From Acetivibrio sp964466645 (GTDB lineage: Bacteria; Bacillota; Clostridia; Acetivibrionales; Acetivibrionaceae), in assembly GCA_964466645.1 (NCBI GenBank), contig CAYXPB010000198.1:1-9932 (forward strand): DNA of 9,932 bases, in the 5' to 3' direction. A program made the translations under genes and the position numbers. Of the stretch, positions 4,274 to 9,932 are shown one piece after another. Below the pieces are notes generated by a model that saw only the letters and a list, made by a program, of their open reading frames with translations, did no database searches and was not told the DNA's origin. Position 1 is the stretch's first letter; the number at the start of each line of letters is the position of its first letter.

Positions 4274-6544
4274 TTGTTTTATAAAAAATACTATTGTATA
4301 AAACAGTATGATGTTGCGGATTGCGGAGTAGCATGTCTTGCAACAATAAGTAAGCAATACGGCTTAAAGATACCGATTACAAAAATACGAGAAGTTGCGG
4401 GAACAGATAAGCAAGGTACAAATGCTTATGGTCTAATAAAAGCAGCTGAACAATTAGGTTTTACGTCTAAAGCTGTCCGTGGCAATCAGGAGGCTTTTTT
4501 TTCTGAGTTTCCACTTCCAGCAATTGCCCATGTGGTAGTTGATGGAAGTTTACTTCATTATGTTGTAATTCATAAAATATCAAAAAAAGAAGTTATTGTT
4601 GCCGATCCGGGAAAGGGCATTGTCAAGTATACTCCAGAAGAGTTTTTCAAAATTTGGACAGGTGTGCTTATACTACTCGTACCCTCCGCTCAATTCAAAA
4701 AAGGAGACGAAACAAAGGGAATATTCTCACGTTTTTTTGGGTTATTGATTCCTCAAAAGAAGCTGATTGTAAATATATTTATGGCATCCCTTATATACAC
4801 TATTTTAGGGATATTGGGGTCTTTCTATTTTAAATTCATGATGGATGATATTTTGCCAAACAATTTAATGAAAACATTACATATTGTTTCGGTGGGTATC
4901 ATTCTCTTAAGCATTTTCAAGCTTCTGTTAAATGCGTTCCGATCACATTTGCTTCTATACCTCAGTCAAAAGCTAGACATATCCTTAATCCTTGGGTATT
5001 ACAGTCATGTTTTACAGTTACCCATGAACTTCTTTGGAACACGCAAAGTTGGAGAAATAATATCAAGGTTTATGGATGCTTCGAAGGTACGGGAAGCCAT
5101 ATCAGGAGCAACACTCACAATAATGATAGATACCTTAATGGCAATAGCAGGTGGAATAATACTGTATTCTCAAAGTTCGTTTTTATTTGCCATTGCTTTT
5201 ATTATGGTTATAGCCTATGCAATCATTGTATTTTCCTTTAATAAGCCGATTAGAAATATAAACCGTGTGCAGATGGAAAACAATGCACAGCTTACGTCAT
5301 ATCTTGTTGAGTCATTAAATGGTATTGAAACTGTTAAAACTTTTAATGCCGAACGTAAAGCAAATATTGAAACTGAGAAAAAATTTGTAAAGCTTTTGAA
5401 GAGCGTTTTTAAAGGTAGTTGGATAAATAATCTTGAAAGTTCTCTGACGGGATTTGTTGCTTCAGTCGGAGGAATTGTAATCCTTTGGGTGGGAGCATAC
5501 AGTGTTATAAAGGGTGATATGTCAGTTGGTCAACTATTGGCTTTCAATGCTCTGCTTGCATATTTCCTCGACCCTATAAAAAATTTGATTAATCTCCAGC
5601 CTATGATGCAGACTGCTATTGTTGCTTCTGATAGGTTGGGCGAAATATTAGACTTGGAGCTTGAGAAAAGTGAAAGTGAAGATAAAAAAATAGCACCAAA
5701 GACACTTAAAGGCTTGATAGAATTTAAAGATTTGGACTTCCGTTACGGTACTAGACAGCTAGTTTTGAAAAATATTAACCTTAAAATAAATAGCGGTGAA
5801 AAAATTGCATTTGTTGGTGAAAGCGGTTCGGGTAAAACAACCTTGGTAAAGCTACTATTGAACCTGTATAAATGGGAAAAGGGCGAAATTCTCATAAACG
5901 GTTATAATGTCAAGGATATAAACATGAATTACCTGCGTGAACACATTGCATATATTTCACAAGACATCTTCCTCTTCAGCGGTACTATATATGAGAACCT
6001 TACTCTTGGTATAGAAAACCCGGATATGGAAACTGTTATTGAGTCGGCAAAGATGGCAAAGGCACATGATTTTATTAACGAAATGCCGTTAAGATATGAA
6101 ACTATGCTGGAGGAAAACGGCTCCAACCTTTCAGGTGGGCAGAAGCAAAGACTGGCTATAACGAGGGCACTGCTTAAAAAACCTGATATACTAATAATGG
6201 ATGAAGCTACAAGTAATCTTGACTCAATAACCGAAAAAGCAATAGAACATACAATTAACGAACACACACAAGGCATTACTACTCTTATAATTGCACATAG
6301 GCTTTCCACAATAATGAGGTGTGATAAAATTTATGTTATGGACAGGGGTGAGTTTGTGGAAAGTGGAACTCATCATGAACTAATGCAGAAAAAGAGTTTG
6401 TACTATGAACTATGGAAGGAACAGTTACCTGAGACTAATGAAAAGGAATTAAAAAAGGAAGCTGGTATTCCATCAATTCCCTTTGTGCCTTTTGTCGGAG
6501 AAGCATTTGAATCATTAGTGGCAAAGGAAGGTGAGGGAGAATGA
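4274..6544 (+). CDS. Peptidase-containing ABC transporter (PCAT) with C39 domain
   Basis: This 756-residue protein is the usual PCAT length. It starts at TTG 4274 with AGGAGA (4263-4268) 5 bases upstream; no nearby ATG keeps the protease domain. Residues 1-140 are a C39 cysteine protease: Gln11, Cys17 in the DCGVACL motif, His95 (HYVVI) and Asp111 (ADP). Residues about 160-450 are an ABC exporter membrane domain. The nucleotide-binding domain has Walker A GESGSGKTT (about 515-523), Q-loop SQD, signature LSGGQKQR (about 619), Walker B ILIMDEAT and H-loop AHRLST. It cuts precursors after Gly-Gly on the cytoplasmic side and exports the cores. After the ABC domain there is a tail of about 30 residues (EAGIPSIPFVPFVGEAFESL) that is not part of the core fold. 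Its stop overlaps the adaptor start by 4 bases. Confidence 0.95.
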   Translation: MFYKKYYCIKQYDVADCGVACLATISKQYGLKIPITKIREVAGTDKQGTNAYGLIKAAEQLGFTSKAVRGNQEAFFSEFPLPAIAHVVVDGSLLHYVVIHKISKKEVIVADPGKGIVKYTPEEFFKIWTGVLILLVPSAQFKKGDETKGIFSRFFGLLIPQKKLIVNIFMASLIYTILGILGSFYFKFMMDDILPNNLMKTLHIVSVGIILLSIFKLLLNAFRSHLLLYLSQKLDISLILGYYSHVLQLPMNFFGTRKVGEIISRFMDASKVREAISGATLTIMIDTLMAIAGGIILYSQSSFLFAIAFIMVIAYAIIVFSFNKPIRNINRVQMENNAQLTSYLVESLNGIETVKTFNAERKANIETEKKFVKLLKSVFKGSWINNLESSLTGFVASVGGIVILWVGAYSVIKGDMSVGQLLAFNALLAYFLDPIKNLINLQPMMQTAIVASDRLGEILDLELEKSESEDKKIAPKTLKGLIEFKDLDFRYGTRQLVLKNINLKINSGEKIAFVGESGSGKTTLVKLLLNLYKWEKGEILINGYNVKDINMNYLREHIAYISQDIFLFSGTIYENLTLGIENPDMETVIESAKMAKAHDFINEMPLRYETMLEENGSNLSGGQKQRLAITRALLKKPDILIMDEATSNLDSITEKAIEHTINEHTQGITTLIIAHRLSTIMRCDKIYVMDRGEFVESGTHHELMQKKSLYYELWKEQLPETNEKELKKEAGIPSIPFVPFVGEAFESLVAKEGEGE

Positions 6545-8076
6545 AGACCTACATACAAGATATAAAGGATATGTCTGATAGCAGGGAAATGCTAGAAGCA
6601 AAACCTCACTTTTTCATGGCAGTGTTTGTATATATACTTCTTGCAATTATTGGTGTAGCATTGATTTGGGCATATTTTGGTGAAATAGAAGACTATGCTA
6701 AGGCAAACGGTGCAGTAAGACCGGGTGACAGGATAAGCACGATAAGAAATTCTGTATCGGGAAGAGTAGACAAGGTTAATATTGAAGAAGGTATGCGTGT
6801 CAAAAAGGGTGATATACTTTATACCATCGAGATTAATGGAATTTTGATTGATAAGGATGAGAAAGCAAAGATTGTTTCAAGGCTTGAAAAGGAAAACGAG
6901 AACCTTTTGAAGTTCAAGCAAAGTATACAGGAAGAGAAAAATCTCTTTGATTCGGGGAATGCTGATGAGGTTGATTATTTTAACCGCTTTCAGAAGTATC
7001 TGACAGATAGGATAATAAATATTCAACAGATGGATAACTCCAAGCTTGACTTTATACAATTAAAAGGTGATGCTGAAGCCTCAAAGAAAATGGCAGAGAT
7101 CAAACTGGAAAACTCAAAAGAGGTTTTGAAAAATCAAGAGACTTTGCTTGCTTCCGTTGAGGAGAATAAGAACTTGTTACAACAAGGCAACACAGAGTAT
7201 CAAAGAAAGTATGAAGATTTCGTATTTAACATAACTAGGTTGAACTCACTATATGATCAAAAGAGTGATGCCTATGAAAGGCTTAAAAAGCTTTATGATG
7301 CAGGTGGTGCTGCAAGGCAGGAACTGGATGATGCAAAAAATCAAATGGATCTTACAAAGTTGGATGCGGATAAATTCAAAAATGAATTTGTAATGAACCT
7401 GCAGACTTCAATCAAGCAATCTGAACAAAGCATTGAAGAACTTTCAGCTTCCATAAAAAAGTGGAAGGCAAGTCTTGATGCTTACAGCAACATGAGCCAT
7501 AATACAGAACTGGCGCTTGAAAAATTGCGTCTTGATACACTTGTGCAAATTGAGGATGGTCTGTCAGCAAATAGGACTAACCTTGACAAGGCTAAAAGTG
7601 AATTAAAAAACCTTGAACTGAATTTGAAAGAAGCCACCGTAACTTCTCCTATTGAAGGTATAGTAAACCTATATACTGAAATCAACAGAGGCGATTTGCT
7701 TCAAACCGGAATTGACATTGCAGCAATTGTCCCAGATACAAGCACAGAATACAAGATTCAGATGATGGTATCTAATAAGGATATTGCAAGCATTAAAGAG
7801 GGGCAAAAAATCAAATATCATTTTCTTGCGCTTCCCTATCGCGAGTATGGTGAGGTGGAGGGCATAGTGAAAAAGATTGGTACGGATGCCAGGGTAGATA
7901 AGGAATCAGGAACAAGCTATTATATGGTTGAGGCTACATTAGAAAAAACAGAACTTGAAAGTTATAAAGGTGTTAAAGATCAAATCAAGGTTGGGATGGT
8001 ATGTGAGGCACAGGTTGTGACCAAATCAAGGAAAATATTATGGTGGCTTCTTGAAAAAATAAATCTTATTGATTGA
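6541..8076 (+). CDS. HlyD-family secretion adaptor for the PCAT exporter
   Basis: This 511-residue membrane fusion protein has its ATG overlapping the transporter stop (ATGA), with a GGTGAGGGAG ribosome site, which indicates translational coupling. Residues 1-24 are cytoplasmic, 25-45 form a single transmembrane helix, and the rest is outside. The first lipoyl half (SVSGRVDKVNIEEGMRVKKG, about 71-90) is followed by a long Lys/Glu-rich coiled-coil hairpin (about 105-355). The second lipoyl half (TVTSPIEGIVNLYTEINRGD, about 367-386) and a beta-barrel end follow. The hairpin is long for a Gram-positive bacteriocin accessory protein. It should dock on the PCAT and guide peptides across the envelope. 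The C-terminus (KILWWLLEKINLID) is hydrophobic. No clear terminator follows. Confidence 0.92.
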   Translation: MKTYIQDIKDMSDSREMLEAKPHFFMAVFVYILLAIIGVALIWAYFGEIEDYAKANGAVRPGDRISTIRNSVSGRVDKVNIEEGMRVKKGDILYTIEINGILIDKDEKAKIVSRLEKENENLLKFKQSIQEEKNLFDSGNADEVDYFNRFQKYLTDRIINIQQMDNSKLDFIQLKGDAEASKKMAEIKLENSKEVLKNQETLLASVEENKNLLQQGNTEYQRKYEDFVFNITRLNSLYDQKSDAYERLKKLYDAGGAARQELDDAKNQMDLTKLDADKFKNEFVMNLQTSIKQSEQSIEELSASIKKWKASLDAYSNMSHNTELALEKLRLDTLVQIEDGLSANRTNLDKAKSELKNLELNLKEATVTSPIEGIVNLYTEINRGDLLQTGIDIAAIVPDTSTEYKIQMMVSNKDIASIKEGQKIKYHFLALPYREYGEVEGIVKKIGTDARVDKESGTSYYMVEATLEKTELESYKGVKDQIKVGMVCEAQVVTKSRKILWWLLEKINLID

Positions 8077-8113
8077 AAGGGCAGATGATTGTGATTAATA
8101 AACATGCCATGAT

Positions 8114-8251
8114 ATGCTTGCTAGTGCATTTCAATATTCTCATAAACCATTTGGGTCAGAAATAAAAGAAGTAGAAAATACAATAAAGGATCCAACAGTC
8201 GGTTCAGGTTCTTTATTATTAACTGTTAAAAAGCATTTGAATTGTTTTTAG
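8114..8251 (+). pseudogene. Remnant of type I restriction methyltransferase subunit (HsdM)
   Basis: A 45-codon open frame ends at TAG 8249-8251, with no ribosome site before its ATG and two stops (TAATAA) just upstream in frame. It contains DPTVGSGSLLLTVKKHLN, the glycine-rich SAM-binding motif I region of the HsdM/N6-adenine methylase family, where DPxxGSGSLLL is characteristic. The catalytic NPP(F/Y) motif and the rest of a protein of about 500 residues are missing. The preceding LASAFQYSHKPFGSEIKEVE may be a deleted and rejoined N-terminal segment, but that is less certain. This is a scar of a type I R-M locus between the bacteriocin and ATPase blocks, not a working gene. Confidence 0.75.
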
Positions 8252-8262
8252 GACAAAAAAAG

Positions 8263-8282
8263 ACATCTTTATACATCTTTAT
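8263..8282 (+). repeat. Tandem 10-bp repeat
   Basis: ACATCTTTAT occurs twice head to tail with no mismatch, between the HsdM remnant and the promoter of the XRE gene. It could be slippage in AT-rich DNA or a regulator site. Nothing else is visible between 8252 and 8290. Confidence 0.6.
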
Positions 8283-8290
8283 TTCTTTAT

Positions 8291-8319
8291 TTGTGTATAT
8301 AGACAATGCTATATAAAAT
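8291..8319 (+). promoter_or_regulatory. Candidate promoter of the XRE-ATPase genes
   Basis: TTGTGT (8291-8296, 3 of 6), a 17-base spacer and TAAAAT (8314-8319, 5 of 6) predict a start near 8326. That leaves a leader of about 27 bases before the ribosome site and ATG 8353, and it would exclude the in-frame ATG at 8320 as a start. Such promoters are often bound by the XRE protein they express, but no clear operator palindrome is seen. Confidence 0.4.
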
Positions 8320-8352
8320 ATGGTATTCTTTTTCATGATGAGGTGTAGAAAT

Positions 8353-8577
8353 ATGAAGATGTCTGAAGCTATAAAACAAATCCGATTAGAACTTGGATTA
8401 ACACAAGTTGTATTTGCCAAAAAACTTCATGTAAGTTTTTCTACAGTAAATCGTTGGGAAAATGGAAGAGTAAACCCAAATCGGCTTGCTGCAATGATGA
8501 TTATTTCTTTAACAAAAAAAATGTCTTCAGATAATGATGCGATAATTTTTTTGAAATCTACAGTTGAGGAGGTGTGA
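8353..8577 (+). CDS. XRE-family helix-turn-helix regulator
   Basis: This 74-residue DNA-binding protein starts at ATG 8353, chosen because GAGGTG (8339-8344) is about 8 bases upstream and the earlier ATGs at 8320 and 8335 precede it. Nearly the whole protein is one HTH_3 domain: IKQIRLELGLTQVVFAKKL (helices 1-2), SFSTVNRWENGRVNPNRLAA (recognition helix and the WExG turn), then two C-terminal helices. It has no effector domain. Its stop is followed closely by the ATPase gene, with the AGGAGG inside its last codons, so the two are translated together. Small XRE proteins often precede restriction genes and act as control or autoregulatory proteins, delaying or limiting expression. That role is inferred from context. 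Confidence 0.9.
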   Translation: MKMSEAIKQIRLELGLTQVVFAKKLHVSFSTVNRWENGRVNPNRLAAMMIISLTKKMSSDNDAIIFLKSTVEEV

Positions 8578-8582
8578 TTTTA

Positions 8583-9896
8583 ATGCAAGAAATGCCTTTT
8601 GTTGAATTGGCACCAGATGCACATCTTCTTTTATCTTCGTTGCGTTCTGTAGGCTATAGGCCTGAAACTGCGATTGCCGATATTGTTGACAATTGTATTA
8701 CGGCTTGTGCAGATATGGTGAAAGTAATTTTCCTTTGGAACGGAATAGAATCAAAAATTATTATTTGTGATAATGGTATAGGAATGGATCAGGCAAAATT
8801 GATAAAATCCATGAAAATTGGCTCCTCTTCGCCCAAAGAGTATAGATCAAAAAATGATTTGGGACGGTTTGGAATGGGCATGAAAACAGCTGCGTTTTCA
8901 ATGGGAAAACAGTTGACTGTTGTGTCCAAAATAAGTAATCAATATTCAAATGCTTGCTGGGATTTATCTTTCATTGAAAAGGATGCTTCTGGGCTTTGGA
9001 AACTTCTTGTAAGTGAAGAAACGAGGTTTGTTAATTATTTAGATAATTGGGATCATGGTACGGTAATTGTTATTGAAAATTTAGATCATATAATACCTGA
9101 GCACGGTTCTGAGACCACAAAAATGAAGAATAGTTTCTATGCTCTGATAGATTCTGTATCAAAACATCTAGGACTGGTTTTTCATAGATTTATTGAAGAC
9201 GGAAGTCTGCAAATAACTACAAATGATGTTCCGGTTGTGGCGTGGAATCCCTTCTTCTTAAGCAACAGTGCAACACAAGAACTTGGCGAAGAAGTTTACT
9301 GTGAAAATGGTAAGGAAGTTATTATTCAGCCATATACCTTGCCGCATAAAACTAAGTTTAAAACAGAAAGAGAGTTTGCGGATGCAGAGGGACCATATGG
9401 CTTAACAGCACATCAAGGAGTCTATGTTTATAGAAGTCGAAGGTTGCTCGTATTCGGAACGTGGTTTGGCTATATTAGAAAAGAACCAGCTTTTAATTTG
9501 GCCCGTATAAAACTAGATATAGATGCTGAGAGTGATTATGACTGGAAGATTGACATTAAAAAATCCTCTGCTACACCTCCACTTTATATTCGGGATATAT
9601 TAAACCGTACAATCGATATTTGCACAGAAACATCAGCAAAAGTATACAATTCGCGGGGAACATATTCTAAGAGTGTGATTTCCCCCAGTTTAGGTTATGT
9701 ATGGGAGCAGCGTAAAAATAAGCATGGTCTTTATTCTTTCCACATTAATAAGAAACATCCGATATTATCAGGAATAGAAAAGAAACTTGATAATCCAGGG
9801 CAGGAAGATTTATCAGCTTTTCTTGCATTAGTTGAAAATTATGCACCGTTTTTGCAGTCTGGTGTCGTTGATTACTTGGAGTATAGGAATTTATAA
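8583..9896 (+). CDS. GHKL (MORC/MutL-like) ATPase of a restriction-type module
   Basis: This 437-residue protein starts at ATG 8583, with AGGAGG at 8567-8572; an in-frame GTG at 8574 is possible but overlaps that site. The GHKL ATP site is at the N-terminus: N box AIADIVDN (30-37) with Asp33 where MutL and Hsp90 have Glu and with conserved Asn37, G1 DNGIGMD (63-69) and G2 GRFGMGMKTAAFS (94-106). A second domain carries ARIKLDID and DYDWKIDIKKS (307-328), where a Lys probably contacts the ATP phosphate. The pattern matches the stand-alone MORC-like ATPases encoded with Z1 helicases, nucleases and cytosine methylases in bacterial restriction modules, not histidine kinases. It probably couples ATP-driven dimer closure to DNA recognition or cleavage by partner proteins. 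Those partners would lie past the right edge. The protein itself looks complete. Confidence 0.85.
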   Translation: MQEMPFVELAPDAHLLLSSLRSVGYRPETAIADIVDNCITACADMVKVIFLWNGIESKIIICDNGIGMDQAKLIKSMKIGSSSPKEYRSKNDLGRFGMGMKTAAFSMGKQLTVVSKISNQYSNACWDLSFIEKDASGLWKLLVSEETRFVNYLDNWDHGTVIVIENLDHIIPEHGSETTKMKNSFYALIDSVSKHLGLVFHRFIEDGSLQITTNDVPVVAWNPFFLSNSATQELGEEVYCENGKEVIIQPYTLPHKTKFKTEREFADAEGPYGLTAHQGVYVYRSRRLLVFGTWFGYIRKEPAFNLARIKLDIDAESDYDWKIDIKKSSATPPLYIRDILNRTIDICTETSAKVYNSRGTYSKSVISPSLGYVWEQRKNKHGLYSFHINKKHPILSGIEKKLDNPGQEDLSAFLALVENYAPFLQSGVVDYLEYRNL

Positions 9897-9932
9897 AAAT
9901 CCAGATTAGAGGTAATTGAGTAAATAAATGTA
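9897..9932 (+). other. Intergenic end, possible start of the next gene
   Basis: After the ATPase stop, AGAGGT (9908-9913) and an ATG at 9928 could begin another gene in the same operon. The spacing of 14 bases is long and only two bases follow the ATG, so nothing can be said about a product. No terminator hairpin is seen here, which fits a continuing operon. Confidence 0.25.

Noticed and set aside
5929..6309. 126-codon open frame on the - strand
   Set aside because: It lies wholly inside the well-supported ABC nucleotide-binding domain, in an antisense frame with no family motif. It is a coding shadow.
8077..8250. Terminator after the HlyD gene
   Set aside because: No stem with a following T-run could be found. 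The T-rich stretch near 8243 has no paired arm.
8226..8420. 64-codon open frame on the - strand between the HsdM scar and the XRE gene
   Set aside because: It overlaps the XRE start, and the protein has no recognisable motif. It is probably chance in AT-rich DNA.
8583..9896. Second histidine kinase, because of the GHKL motifs
   Set aside because: The ATP site is at the extreme N-terminus, there is no phosphoacceptor-His dimerisation domain, and the following domain carries the DWKIDIKKS region typical of MORC-like ATPases.

Overview
The window is AT-rich, with strong AGGAGG-type ribosome sites, occasional TTG and GTG starts, and every supported gene on the + strand. This fits a low-GC Firmicute, most likely a member of the Clostridia, but the species cannot be fixed from the sequence. 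It reads as an accessory region with two functional blocks separated by a gene remnant.

Block 1 (1-8076) is a class II bacteriocin locus. It starts with the 3' end of a sensor histidine kinase and a complete NarL/LuxR-type response regulator, closed by a strong hairpin terminator (1003-1039). A 535-base gap follows, holding a small broken reading frame, a possible palindromic operator and a good sigma-A-type promoter. Next come four tandem small genes (1476-2513) for double-glycine-leader peptides with related leaders and modular cores. Two of them share a 98-bp block with no differences. A 134-base spacer with a hairpin and a candidate internal promoter separates the peptides from the machinery: a membrane-anchored S41 serine protease, a DUF3267-type membrane zincin, a C39-peptidase ABC transporter (PCAT) and a HlyD-type adaptor that overlaps the transporter gene by 4 bases. 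The inferred sequence is that the two-component system senses a signal and switches on precursor transcription, the C39 domain removes the leaders at Gly-Gly, and the ABC/HlyD pair exports the cores. The two extra proteases are not explained by the standard model and are candidates for second-step trimming, immunity or signalling. No classical immunity gene is visible.

Block 2 (8077-9932) is restriction/defence-like. It opens with a 45-codon scar of a type I restriction methyltransferase subunit (HsdM) that keeps the DPxxGSGSLLL region. A short XRE regulator and a GHKL (MORC/MutL-like) ATPase follow, overlapping or nearly so. In known genomes that pair usually heads a restriction module with a Z1 helicase, a nuclease and a DNA cytosine methylase. 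Those partners would lie beyond the right edge and are not seen here.

Most novel points: the modular four-peptide family with an unusual leader (Met at -6 and a polar residue at -7), the S41 plus zincin pair inside a PCAT cluster, and the replacement or overlap of a type I system by a MORC-type module.
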